From Triplophysa rosa (taxonomy: Eukaryota > Chordata > Actinopteri > Cypriniformes > Nemacheilidae): a stretch of DNA of 64,000 nucleotides. This document shows, piece by piece, positions 23,557 to 37,400 of this stretch; position 1 is the first letter of the stretch; each line of letters starts with the position of its first letter. The DNA lies in NCBI RefSeq assembly GCF_024868665.1, contig NC_079893.1, forward strand, positions 10,340,407 through 10,404,406, written 5' to 3'. The notes below the pieces were generated by a model that made no database searches, had not been told where the DNA came from, and was given only the letters and a program-made list of their open reading frames with translations. The translations under genes and the position numbers were made by a program.

Positions 23557-26490
23557 TCTGACCCACAAGCACTCATACTCACTGTCACGCTCTGCATGCT
23601 TACAAATACCAGAATGTCCTGTAAATAGCTGCCACGTCAATGGATGGAGACGAGGAGGAGCCCATGGGTGAAAACAAATGTTGGCGAGACGAAATGAGCC
23701 AATGCCTAGAAATCCACCCTTTACTCACACAAGCACACACACACACCTAATCCGACATCTTCAGCTTTCATCGATTACCTGGATGTCAGTCATGCGTGTA
23801 TCTGCATGGGAAGCCACGCCTCTCCAGCATGACACAAACCAGTAGGCTCCGCCCATCTTTAAACGCTGCCTGAAGAATCAAATCAGAATTGAGCATCAAA
23901 CATCATTCGATTTGTGTATGTAATTCAGGCGGAACACACACAGCTGCTTCAACTCACCAGAGCTTCAGCTTCATAGTTAACTCTAGCTGCTTGGCCATAT
24001 GTGTGTGAGTTTGGCCTTGAGGAGGATGTTTGGTACTTTTCATGAATACAGTTTGGTGTCCCGTTACTTTTAAAGCAAAATCCGTTTTTTTTGTCGGAAC
24101 AATAAGATAAGTTAGATAAACAATATGATAAGGTAGATCAATGTAAAAGTAACTAGTATTAAAAACATCAAATAATGGATGCATTAAGTTCTATATATAT
24201 ATATAAATTCTTGGCTTCATTTTTTTATTTTTAAAATGTAAAAATGACTTTTTAAAGCCTTGCTTTGTTCCATGTTCATGGAAAGTCCTGTTTCGTGTCA
24301 ACCTATTTTTGTTACCTTACGTCACATCCTGTGTTATCCGGATAAATGCAAACATTAGTGAGGCAGAGAATGGTCGGATGAGAGGAAGTGATGTCATACG
24401 GTTTAACTTGTTCAACTAATTTAAGCTTTTACCAAATTAGATTTATTTAATAAGCTCTGCTGACACGGTCTTCTTCACTGGACTCACTTGAGGCGACTTT
24501 AGAAAACATGTCAATATGAAATGAAGAACGTGAAAATAAACCCACACACACATATTAATGGCTCAAATATCCCTGTAGACTTGCCCTGCATTAACACAGT
24601 CAATGCGGTAGGGCATGACCTGTTCAGTGTGTAGATGTAATGTATGAATGTGCTTTTTTATATTTCCAAAGTGACTTTGCCTTTTTTCTTTGAATGAGAG
24701 AATATAGAGGAAGAGAACTGAAACTTTTGCTCAGAGCCAAACAGTTCAATCGTGTTGAAATCGTGCTTCGACCCCCAGCGTAGCGCTCACATCCTCGAGA
24801 AACACAAACTGTGTTCTGCTTCACTTACTGCGCTCCTGGACAAGGTCGGTTCTAACTGAAATTCTGAAAAAAACGACCAATAGGAATGGCTTTGCAGCAC
24901 ATCCAGGTTAGCGGAAAAACCCCCAGTGTCTGTGAAGAGCTATTTCAGTTTCAGCATCCTGACCTTGCTTTTGGATATCATTATTGTCCTGGTAATGCTT
25001 CACAACTGTTTCTTTCTGTTCTCCCGGTGTGGTTCCTGGCGTGCCACCTGTAGTCCCTGAAAAGTCACTTGTGTGTGTCTATATATTAGCAAAAGTCATA
25101 TCATTAGCCTTTATTTTTCATATTTGAGATACTTTTATTTTGTAATGGTTTTTGTTTTGGTCATACTTGCCTTGCATGTCTAGTGATTCAGTTTCATCTG
25201 GCCATATTGTACAAAAATCATTGTATGTGTTGTAGATAAAACAAAAAAAAAACTGAAGAACGGATGATGGTAGAGGTTGTGAATATACATTTATTTTATG
25301 GTCCTTTTTAGGAGAACTAGCTATAGGAGAGGAGATGTGAATTTGTACGTGTCTTATATCTATGCATTCTTTTAACTCTGAGGGCGGTTCGAGAAAAAAT
25401 AGACACATTGCCTTGCATGTCCCGGGACAGTTTAAGGAGAAAAGCTGTACTGAGCAGAAATGATATTTTTTATTTTATTTATTCTATTTTATATCGGTAT
25501 TTACTGGTTTCACTCTATCGTGCTCAGACGTTCTGTAACCTGTCTCAAAGAACAAATGGATTTATTCTAGAAGCAAGTCAATCCAAAACATTGTACAGTT
25601 ACTCTCAAAAGCTGCTCACCATCGTGACGTAACATTTAAAAGGCCTTTACATTCTGCCAAAACGTTAGATATTACAGGTACAGCTTCAGTCCGCCAATTC
25701 CTTCCAAAAACTGATGGCCAGTTTAAGCAAAATTATTCAATAGAAGACACGCGTCATGAATTTGTTTGGGCAGTGTGTGGATGTGTTTAGCAAGCTCCAC
25801 TAAAGCATTTATCTTTATTCTTGTATCTTTGACTGCACAGTGTCATCAGATTTTTACAGTTAATCAGAATTTGAGATGATGAAATAACCCTCATCTGCAT
25901 ACACGTGTGTTAAAATGAGCTGACCCAAATCAATCTGCCTGTGTACTGCACCTCCTCTGTCTTCTCTCATCAGTTTTGAAGGAAGCGCAAGTTTTTCCTC
26001 ATGTGAATTTCAATCAGCGATACGCTGTAGATGTATCGTCTTATACAATTCAGTGTATTTGTTACTGATGATTGTTGATCCACCCATTTTTGGTTTTCAT
26101 GGTGAAAATGAATTGCACTTTTTTAAAATATATGCTTTCCATTGCAACCTTCACAGTCACTGTAAGTGCAAAACCGGCAAGATGGAGCAGGATTATGGGT
26201 ATTAATATAGTGCAGTACAATAATCTAGAATAGAATCATCAGAATTATCATGTGAGCCAAGAGTAGTGTATTGTTAGACCTTAATGTTCTTGCATGGTGA
26301 AACACTCTGAATATCAGGGGAAATATCATCACAAGGATTAACAAGATAAGAATGAACACTCTGGTGAATCACAGACACACACACACACACACGTTTATGT
26401 GGAAACGTTGGCTTTATCTGCTCTACACTAATTTGTAAACCATATAAATGTAAACTGTTGTGGAAATAAATGGCATATCACAAAATACAT
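23557..26490 (+). other. apbb2: apbb2 3' UTR (probable)
   Basis: No coding potential after the stop. Possible poly(A) signals are AATAAA at about 24534 and, better placed before GT-rich sequence, at 26465-26470. The low repeat density over almost 3 kb contrasts with the introns and fits a long retained 3' UTR. The exact end is inferred. Confidence 0.5.
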
Positions 26491-26893
26491 CCACGAGAGT
26501 TCTGTCTGTTTATTTATCTCGTATGTTTTCATGTTTAATTCAGCACACAATACAAATAAGACGTTTCTTTAAAGCACTAGCTCCCCAACAATAGTTTAAG
26601 GCCACCACTTACAATTTCAATGAAAGATCAATAAACAATTTTATGTAAAATATAAAAAATAACTGAACACTAAACAATATCTTGTTTTTTAGTTGTATTA
26701 GGTTATTTTAATGGCAGTTTTGTCTTATTTGAAATAATTGGAAGTCATCTGAAGGTTAAGAAACAAAATCTAAATTGCAGATTACAAATTACACATTTTT
26801 TCTACATATTTAACCTATGTGATGTAATCATTTGCAGAAAGAGTTATTTGATAACATACGCATTGCAATGGCAGTTGCTGAAAAAGTTTGTAC

Positions 26894-27047
26894 ACTGTAA
26901 CAATATCCCGTAAAAATGTATTTGCGCAGCGCTAGAAAACGTAAAATTACGTTGTTCATGTGATTTTACATTAAACTTGTACATTTGTAATTACATTTTT
27001 TTACTGCATTTCAAAAATTCTGTAAAATTCTTTTTTTTACAGTGTAG
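26894..27047. mobile_element. Short MITE with CACTGTAA ends
   Basis: ACACTGTAAC at the left is inverted as TTACAGTGTA at the right, AT-rich inside. Confidence 0.6.
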
Positions 27048-27094
27048 GATATAGATGCTTTTGAATGGCTGTAAATGGGGAAACGTTCTTTTTG

Positions 27095-27382
27095 CCTATT
27101 TGAAGGAATGTTTCAACCAAAAATTCAAAATGTTTATTTATTCGCACCCTTGTGTCATTTCAGACCTGTAGGACTTTCTACTGTAACTGAACACAAAATA
27201 TATTTTAAAGAATGTTGGTAACCAAACAACATTGTCTCCCATTGACTTCCATTGTATGGACACAAATTCACTGAGATATTTCTCAAAATATCTTCTTTTG
27301 TGTTTCCCTGAAGAAAGAAAGCCATACTGTGTGATTAAAAGATAACTGAATTTTTATTTTGGGGTGAACTATTCCTTTAATA
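27095..27382. mobile_element. Palindromic MITE copy
   Basis: Foldback with AAAATATCTTCTTTTGTG and GGGGTGAACTATTCCTTTAA at the right end, and inverted equivalents at the left. Confidence 0.75.
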
Positions 27383-27560
27383 GTGTAGTTATGTGATTTC
27401 TCAGCATAGGCTAACCTGCCAAAAGCTAAATAGTCAACCATAACCCACTTGTTATATAGCGTTGTTGACACATCAAATGAAAATCTTTTTCTGAAATCAT
27501 TAATAATAAAACGTTTCCTTTGTATTGAACAGTGGATGCGTGTAATGAACAGGTTATAGT

Positions 27561-28403
27561 TCAGCGCCATATTCGTGAATGTGAAACCATCGAGTCCTTC
27601 TCAATGCTGCTGGAGGAGGAAATGGAGCTGGAGAAGTTAGAGGAGGTGGAGGATAACAAACGATGGAACGATGAAGAAAGATGTGGAGGACTGTGCTGAA
27701 AAACAGGAGGGAGAGAGAACTCTGTTTCCAACCTGTTGACCTTTGATTTGATAACGTGTTTTGAGTTCAGCACTTCCTGTGAGGAAAGAGAGTCCTGTTG
27801 AGATGCGGCCCTGCTATGTAAATGTTTGGATGCGTATGGTGTTGCTGGAGTTCTGAGAGCAGATCGATTGGTCAGAGAAGTTTGTTGAGATGGCCGAAGT
27901 TGGAGCAGTTTCTTGCTGGTAGGTTGAGTCCTGCTTTGATGTTCTTTACGTGTGCGCGACTTGGAGGTCTTTTCTCTTCTGGACTGCTTGGGAGCTTTCG
28001 TGCGAGGCCTGTGTCGTTTTGTTTGTTTCTTTGGAACGATGGAATATGGAGTTGGATCATTGGATGCTTGATGTGGAACATTGAATTGTTTACTAGAAGT
28101 GCCATCCATAACCAGAGAAATCGGATCTAGGTTTGTGGGACTTTGAGTTGCGGAAGTGTGATGTGGAATGGTTGCTGTCCGACTGACTGTAGTGACGAGT
28201 TGAGTATAATCTGGATTTAAATTGGTCTCCACAGATGTGATTGGCTCATTCTGGCTGGAAGCTAGCGGGGGTCCTTTTTGTTTCTTTCTCTTTTTTGGTT
28301 TCTCTCCGTTCAGGGGGTCTAGTGACATTAGCCCCCCAAGTAAACCTTTAGCAGCAGCTCGTGCCAAAATATCCTGCACTGTTTCTACCTCCGCTGGGTC
28401 CTG
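27561..28403 (-). CDS. nsun7: nsun7 terminal coding exon 12
   Basis: Begins QDPAEVETVQDILARAAAKG (conserved). It continues as a ~240-residue basic, Ser/Thr/Lys-rich tail with KKRKKQK and repeated SSS runs, ending SRIWR-stop. The tail is divergent, as in mammals. The acceptor is a tandem CAGCAG, so Gln may be included or skipped. Confidence 0.92.
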   Translation of the reverse strand, partial: QDPAEVETVQDILARAAAKGLLGGLMSLDPLNGEKPKKRKKQKGPPLASSQNEPITSVETNLNPDYTQLVTTVSRTATIPHHTSATQSPTNLDPISLVMDGTSSKQFNVPHQASNDPTPYSIVPKKQTKRHRPRTKAPKQSRREKTSKSRTRKEHQSRTQPTSKKLLQLRPSQQTSLTNRSALRTPATPYASKHLHSRAASQQDSLSSQEVLNSKHVIKSKVNRLETEFSLPPVFQHSPPHLSSSFHRLLSSTSSNFSSSISSSSSIEKDSMVSHSRIWR

Positions 28404-31400
28404 CTGTTAGAGAGATTTTAAAAACACACACAAATAATACAATTATTACACAAATCACATCCTTCTAACCAGCAAAAAAAAAATTCAATAAAACATGACC
28501 AATTTATTTTTTCATTATCTTTATTATATTAAAAACACATTTTATTGTGTCATCTGGACTGTATAGGCAACACATACATTTTTTATGTACAAATAAATGA
28601 TTACACTGTAAAAAACTGACACTGTAAAAAATGTTGCTGTAGTTATGCAGCTAGTTGCCAGTAACTTACTGTAGATTTATATTTATCTAATTTATTGTCA
28701 ACAATTTGTTCAAAGATAAATGAACATTAAACATTAACAAGTCTTTATCTGTACAGAAAAAAAACTATAAAATAACTTCCTCATGAAAAAGTTTTCTGGG
28801 ATCGTTTTTTTTCTAATTTTGGTTCCCAGAATGCTTTGCATGAGGCTGATATTTTGTAGTTTTTTTCTGTAAAGATAAAGACTTGTTAATGTTTAATGTT
28901 CCTTTATCTTTGTTGCCAGTAAATTCCATAAATGTAAATCTACAGTAAGTTACTGGCAAACTGCTGCCAGTAATACTGTAATTTCTACTTTTACAGTGTA
29001 ATTTCATGGAATTTTATTGTTTTATTTAACAGAATTTTCACGCTATTTTGAAATGTGCTAAAAAATTTAATAGAAATAAACTGCAAATTTACAAGTTGGG
29101 TGTGAAATAACATGTCATTTTATTTTACAAAAAAATATTTTACGTTTTCTTTCTGGCGTCACAGCTGCCAGATTATTACCGCTTTCTTACAGGATTTTTT
29201 ACAGTGTAGGTTTTGGCTTAATTTTCTATTTTTTTCCCTTTTTAGCCCCAACCATGTTAAAATGCTGAAAACAATCTTCATTTAGTATGCTTCCATGTTT
29301 ATTTTAAGTACATACATATGAATTAGAGTCTAAATTTAATAATGTAATTAGAATTTCACTAAACATACGGGAAACAGACTTTGCACATAGTTTCTATTCT
29401 ATAGTCACATTGCAATATATTTTATACATTATAAGTCCTGATGTTTCTTATAGAGGGCATTAAAGGAGATCTTCTTTGAAATAGTAAAAATGAAATGTGA
29501 AATAAAATGTGAATTGTGATATCAGCCCTCTTTTAAAACCAATTAGAGGAATTTCACATTGCTGATCATGTTGTATCTCTGAAAAGCCCAAAATGGAAGC
29601 ATTCTCCTCAAGGTACGCTTAATTCTGTGTTATGTATGTGCGGTCTTTAAAAAAATAGAAGAAATACTCTTCATATACACAAGGCTACAGGCTTGCTTCT
29701 TTTACTGTGTGTGTTTTAGTGTGGATGCTAATGTGTTTAGACAAGAGTGTTCATTATTTAGTGAGAACCGGAGATACGCTGCTAGTATTTAGGACACGAG
29801 AGTTGGGTGTGTGTCTGTTAGCTGTCTCATTCTCCTGATCTACACTTACACAAATTTGACTTCAAAATACTCTTCCGAAAACCTATGTTCTGTTTGAAAC
29901 GTGCATTAATGTAAACTGCATATTATTGAAAAGAAAGAGTCAAACTGTTTTCTTTTCCTTTATTTCTCTCTCACTCACCTCCCGTTTCATCACACAGAGA
30001 AAGCAGCCATTTGTCAAGTCAGATGCTTCTGTTTTGAAAAATGTATCTTCCTCGTCGCCCCATCCTGCACTAACCACCCTAAAGGTATAAAAAGCATTTA
30101 GTAGCTTTAAATCATATTCGTTTGTCATAACTCAAACATTCACGATTCCCTCCCCAAATCCTAACATCCTATCCCTTATGGAGGATTAACTGCTGTTTCC
30201 ATGGATACTGCAACTTTAAATCCTCACAGTTAGTGGTGTGTGAAAAGAAGGATTTAATGTCTGGACAGCATGTGTGTGTGTACCTGAGGGGAAGAGCTTT
30301 TGGTTTGCTATCTGCCTTCTCGAGTGCTCTCTTCACCAGTTGTTCGTTCTCCTCCGGATGTACTGAGCATGTGCAGTATACCACGGCTTTAACCTTAGAA
30401 ACTGTGGATCAGAAATGCATCATAACATCATATTTATAAATACGTGAACTAATAAAGAAATATGGAGATGTGGAAGTTGCAAACCACTGTATGTATCGGG
30501 TCCTATTTTGTATTTTCTTGGTAGAATGTGCCATCAAATATTCGAGTGCTCATGACCAGAACCACATATTGTTTTCTCATTCTCACTTAGTGGGAGCTTC
30601 AGGCGTGTAATTATTCAGTGTCACCGAATCGAGCAGTAAATGATCGAGCGTGTGCACGTGTGTGTATGACTCACAGGTGAGTGCATGGCTGAGGTATTGT
30701 GTTTGTTTGGCAACCAATGCCTCCAGTTTACTGTCAGAGATTGTACCTTTAGATAAACCATGTATCAGCCCCCTGTCTGTAAAACAAATGTATGTAAATA
30801 AACCTTCAACAGAGAAAGTTTCAAAATTAATATGAGAGATTTCATAATGTTTGGTGTATTTGCCGCTGTACCTCCACTCTCATTAAGGATGAACTCAACA
30901 GGGTTGCAAAGTGCTGATGCGGAACACTGGGGAAGCACAACAATCACCCGAATCTTCTGTATGCAAGAATCCCATTCATTCAGATCATTAAAGTCATCAG
31001 ACAGAAGTTTTATATCTGTAAACAGACAAATAACAAGATGTAACGTCATTTTGAAATACTGCTAACTACCAATAACAAAATGTACAAAAATGGTATTGGG
31101 TCATATCTGTGAAATCTAGATTTAAGTCTAAAAATGGAATTATAAGATTAGGAGCATCAAAGGAGTCACAACCATTAAAATATGAAAAAAGGTCATGTTT
31201 GTTTATTGCTGTAATTGATCAATTATTTGATTTATAGCTATCCCCAGGCCGTGTATGAAATTGCATGAATATTAACTTTAAATATCTACATTCTATTATT
31301 AAATGTCAAGTGTCTTGCACATTCAGAAAACTGTGAATTAAAAATGTAAAATAGCATGAAAAAATCCAATGTTTTTAAAAAAAATAAAAATCCATAATAA

Positions 31401-34400
31401 TTTAGATACATTACATATTTGTAGTCATGTCCCCAGGTTTTTACTCAGTCCTGTTACCAAGTAGGCTACCTGTTTACTCAGACACATGTTTACCCTTGAA
31501 AACCTTGGAACATTCCACAAAAAAGTTTATTTTCTCATTTTCTTTTCTGTATGTTTGATTATATTGACTGGAAGAGTCAATCTCAACATATAGTCATGTT
31601 ACCTATATTATATTTTGGAAGTTATTTGTTTATTTTAAAAATACACATTTTTGGCAAATTCACTAGAATGCTCAATGTCCTCATGTTATTAGCCTCTTCG
31701 CCATGTGGCTATATTTCATTTATTTATTTATTCTATGCTAAGATTCTATGCTATGTTACAAAAATGCATCTATTTAAAAAATAAAAATAGTAAAAAAAAG
31801 AGAGATTTAAAAATTATTTTATTGACACTAGATTTTATTATTAATTTTTTTTATTATTTGAACAACATTTATTTCAATCTTTAACATGGTCTTACTTATA
31901 TTAAAGATATCAAGTTTATATTCTTGCAATGTTCTTTACATTTTTTTATGTTAACAAAAAGTAAATAAAATCATAACTAAATAAAATATTTTTTGACAAA
32001 GTACTTTTTATAGTACAATGTAAATGTACTATGTTATATTACAAATATTAATACTTCAGTATCAGGATAAGCCTGTACATCAATTTATTTAATCCATTTG
32101 TTCATCATTTGAAACCATCAAATTTACAGATAGTAACACTCACTTGTGCAGCCAATGGAGGAGAAGGTAGTTTGCAATTCTTCTTGTATTATGGGACTAA
32201 TGACTCCACATACATGAACACATGCAGAACAGGCAGCGGCGTAGATAGCCACATGAGCCACTGTATGAGCAGAGAAGGACCCCACCATCAGAACATCACA
32301 TTTCTTTGCCAACAGCGGGCGAACCGCACATGCTACGAGACTGCGGGATTTATCCTGGGTACATAAACACACACTTAGATTGAATCTAGTTTTTTTGTTT
32401 GCAGAGTTCCATTAATGGTTGTGTGTGTGTTACCTGTATTATGAGTGTGTGTTCTGTCACAAGTTTGATTTTCTCCAGTTGTTTCTGAACACTTCTTGGA
32501 AACAACAGTACATTAGAACAGTGCGTGTCTTTACAGAACACATTTCCTGCGAGCTGTGTGTGTGAGTCCACCTGAGTGAAGCCTGCTGTCTTCAGAATCT
32601 TATATACGTTTTCAATGCTGTTGGATTTATACGCAATTGATGAGAATGGGTTGGTACAGATAAGTGAACATACACATGACAGGTGAACATGTTTACATAT
32701 TGTGTGTATACACACCCTCATTACCTGGCTTTGGGGGTGTTGACCCAGGCGTAGAGAGGTATTGTTCGCCGCCTTTGTTGTTTTTCCCTCACAACCAGCG
32801 GTAGGAAGTTATCAATGGTTAGCAGATTCTGCTTTATTCTACAGTGAGCCAGAGAAGCTGCCAGTTTCGTCTTGTACCTGAAACAAGCACAAGCACAAGG
32901 CCCAGTCTTGTGAAAAATCTCCACATGAGTTGTTGTTTCATAGCTTCTGAGACTCAACACCCTATGGGAAAATGTTGTCTACAGGCAGCATGACAGATTT
33001 TTGCTTGCTGCAATGAAATGCAACACCCACATCATGAGCCATACACAAAGAGGGGAGGGCCCAATACTTGCCAAAAGAAAAGCACAAATTGATAATATGA
33101 TCCACTGGCAACACGTTTTTATTCCTATTTTAGCAGATGTGTACACGTAGCAGTATTTTCTCCTCTGAATAATAAACAGAGGCTTCTCATTTTTCATCAA
33201 AATAAATGATTATGTTACATGAAGTGAATGAGAGGTTGCTGGCGTGCAATGGTACAATTTTGCCTGAAGGAAACAACTAAACAAACAGCTTGACTCCTGA
33301 ATATTTACATATAAGATGTAAATAATATATTATAACACAGGGGAATGTGCATTGGTTCTCTAACCAATGTAGGCCTACTCAGATTGATATTAAAAATATT
33401 CTCCTATTCTTGCATTAAAACATCCTTGGTGCCTTGAACTCCAAAATGGCTCAAAACTGAAATTATACAAAAAATATACAATGATTATGTTTAGTACATA
33501 GCCAAAACAGCATTTCATTTAAAAGGGATAGTTCACCCAAAAATGAAAATTCTGTCATCATTTACTCACCCTATTGGCTTTTTAAACCTGTATAGCTTTC
33601 TTTCTTTTGCAGAACACAAAAGAAGATATTTTGAAGAATGTTGGTAACCGAGAAACAGCGGTGCCCATTGACATACATTGGTTTTGAGTCTATACAATAG
33701 AAGTGAATGCGTACGGCTGTTGTTCGGTTACCAACATTCTTCAAAATATTTTCTTTTGTGTTCTGCAGAAGAAAGAAAGTCAAACAGGTTTAAAATAACA
33801 AGAGAGTAAGTGATGATACAATTTTCATTTTTGGGTGAACTGTCCATTTTAAACTATCCCCTTGTTTTGGCTATATACTAAACATAATCATTGTATATTT
33901 TTTGTATAGGGGTCCAAATAAATGCAATTGATGTTTTAATGCAAGAATAGGAGAATTTAAAAAAAAAATATCAATCTGAGTAGGCCTACATTAGTTAGAG
34001 AACCAATGCACATTCCCCTGTGTTATAATATATTATTTACATCTTATATGTAAATATTCAGGAGTCAAGCTGTTTGTTTAGTTGTTTCCTTCAGGCAAAA
34101 TTGTACCATTGCACGCCAGCAATCTCTCGTTCACTTCATGTAACATAATCATTTATTTTGATGAAAAATAAGAAGCCTCTGTTTATCTGTTTAGTTAACA
34201 TAAGCACATAAGGACTTCGACATCTTTTCTAAAACATCAAAATATCTTTCTCCTCAAATTAAGCGATTAAAAAGTGTGACAATTGTTATAAAACAGAACT
34301 TGTCCCGACACTTTATGGAAACACTTTTTGACATTTTGATAAAATAATGGTTAAATGAATTTCTTCACTGAAAATTTACTTACCTATGCAGTCTGTCCTC

Positions 34401-37400
34401 CACCTGCCTCACTTCCTTTATAAGTCCCTCCCCTCTTATCATTGGTTCTCTGGGCTGGAACTTCCGGTCCATGAGGTCATAGAGCAGAACCACCACAAGA
34501 GCCATAAGGTCATCTGGCTGAACATATACACAAACTTGCACATTAGACACATAAAAATCATTAAAAAGATGTAAAGATAAAGGAGTTCATGACATCACAG
34601 CAGACCCACCATTTGTTGTGAACGGTAAAATAAGCTGTCAATCAAGATGTCCTCCAAAAGATCTTGGTCTGTGATTGAAGGAAGAATGAGATAATATTTA
34701 GTACAGGTTAGAGAACCCAAACCCCAGTAACAGACCTCCTAAGATACACAACAATATCAGACTTCATATAACCCAGACTTATATGTTCATATTAAAAACA
34801 AGTGTGTGGCCAACCAGGCTGTCCATTTGAATGAACTGAAATAGAGAAAAGGCTGAATTTATTGTAGCTGAGCAACGGCAAAACTATAAATAACTTTAAA
34901 ACTATGGGGTCATTATCGCATTATAATGGAGCTCCAAGCCTGAGACCCAGGCCAAGTCTCAGGATCACAACCACTAGATCTGGACTCTGGTGCTGATAGC
35001 AGTGATTTGGTTATAATGAACAGCACAAACTGGAGAGAGATATTCCACACAAAAACAGTAATATACTCTGGAGAGCCAAAAATAGCCAACAGCAATGATG
35101 TGTGAAAGTTAGAGAACTGAACTTTAAAACTGCATACTCGCACTGGCTTTTTGGGCTTCTCATTTTAAACATGGAAAAGTCCTTTTTAATCATTTTATTG
35201 AATTAAATGTCTTGAAAATAAAATAATAAAAAGTAATAAATATTCTAAAATAAAATCACACTCATGTGCTTTCTTACTGTCTTATGGAAAATCTGATTTC
35301 AAAACTACATTAAAAGTGTTGCATTATATTAGACTTTTTATTTTACCATGGGTTTGTGATGTAGTTTTGTCTTATTGATTGTGTGATACATACAAGTAAT
35401 ATTCATGCAAAGTCATTGACTTATAGTCCTGCATAAATCGAAATATGAACTTGATAATGTGAAATCGTTTGTTGCTTTTGTGTCCCTCTAGACAAACTGA
35501 CCTCATGCTCAGGTTCAGTCCATTAAAGTGTTACAGGAGTAAAGCAACAACTGTCTGACCTGACATGCCTGCACTAGACTAAAAGTAAATGGATGGGAAA
35601 AGCTTACCCCTAAGCAAAAAGTTTGAGAAAGTGCAGATGAAGGAAAGAGAGAGAGAGGAATGAGTCAGATAAGTGTATGCTGCAGATAAGGTACAAGTAA
35701 AAAGTCAGCCAGAATGTGACCAGACGTCTCAAAATGATCAATTCAGGACCTCAAGAATGGCAAGGGTGGGGTTCGAATGGAATACGTTGCAGCATTGTTT
35801 AAAATATCTTTGCCACTGAACAAAATAACAAAACAATTTACAATTATTAGTATTACATCTTTAATTTGAGATTTGTTGATGGCATGTTTTAAAACGGTCT
35901 TGGAAAAAGTAATGTTAGTGATGTTTATGACCCTTCATCTCGACCTCACTGCACCGCTGACTCCTGTGTCAGAGGAACTGAATAATTGATGTTATAGATT
36001 TGTGGGCAGCAAATAGCATGACATCAGTAACCAGGAGGGGCATTTGCAAAGATCATCTGGACACATTCTTGACATCTTTATAGTATTTACATTATTACGC
36101 ACAACACTCTATATAGAACTGTTAATGCGTGATTAAAAAAGGAAATAACAATGCTACGTCTGATCTGGTCACATCATTTTGATCTGGTCAAAACAAAATG
36201 AAAGTGTTGTGCATGTGTTTACTATACTCACATTTTAGGGTGTTAAATGCCAGATCATACGCCCAGTGTTCATTCTGCTTGATGTTGACATCACCAATAA
36301 TTCCAGAGTCATCGTCTACACCACTGGGCCCATAGCGAATGAGTCTGTGCACATGGTCTTTCTCCACATGAGTCTTCTGGAAAATAGCTGCAGCTTGAGT
36401 GTACACCGAGTCGGGGAATCCCAGAAGGGTTTTCTCTCTCTCCATTCTGACCGTGTTTTTAACTAAGGGCACCGCAGAGAGCTTTTTAAGGGACTGAGGA
36501 CAAACTTTTTTCATGTTGCCCGTAGGAGAAGATGGAGCTTGTGATTTATTTTTAGGAGCTGATTCTTGATCCAGTAAATTCAATGATGTGATGTCAGGCA
36601 TATTTGAGTCCAGTGTGGAGGCGAATGTCGGCTTAAGCATTCCAATGGAGCCAAATTCTGTAAAAGCATATTGCAGTAATGATTAATTAATTAATGCATT
36701 TTGGCATATGCTTCTGTCCAAAATGACTTACTGTTCCATTAGGTTGTGTAATGTTATACAGTATATACTGGTTATATACTATATGCTGGTTATATATGCT
36801 GGGTTATTTTCAACCCAATGTTGGGTCAAAAAGGACAAACCCAGTCGCTGGGTTATAAATTAAACCAAAACCCAAAATTCTGCATTGTTGATCTGATTGA
36901 TTGACATTTTTAGAGTGTACATTTATCACTATGCGTGTTTCTTGGGAGGGCAATTCCGTGAAAATTTCAACCTTACCGTGAAAAAAATTAGTTTTTACCA
37001 AGGGTTTTTACTATACTAACAGTACAGATATTAACATGTGTTTCTAATACCCATGTGATGTCTCTCTTCAAGTTTTTAAAACATTTGTTTTATTTTTAGT
37101 CAGGTAAGTGCCGTTTTCAGGATTGTCACATCCATAACGGTACATATTCTTCATAAATGGGCACATGAAAATGACTTGCAACTATTTTATGTTCTATGAA
37201 GAGGCATCCCTTCTTCAAATGTTGGGTATTATTGCTTCAGGTTTGTGCATTTTAATTAACAGAAATCCTACAAAGTTTGTCGTCTCCCAAAAATGGTGTC
37301 CTTTTTGTCACATCCATAACGCATGTTTATTTCCCTTTTTAAAAGAGAAAACTTGTGCATAGACTGATATTTTTCTGATGTTTAAACTCTATCTAAATAT

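Larger units (their letters stand above)
26491..27560. other. Convergent spacer between apbb2 and nsun7
   Basis: AT-rich. Contains a CACTGTAA-ended repeat (about 26894-27047) and a palindromic MITE (27095-27382). On the minus strand, AATAAA at 27353-27358 lies about 200 bases past the nsun7 stop and inside the MITE. Confidence 0.55.

Noticed and set aside
32109..32366. Plus-strand ORF with Cys-rich look
   Set aside because: Exact antisense of nsun7 coding exon 7.
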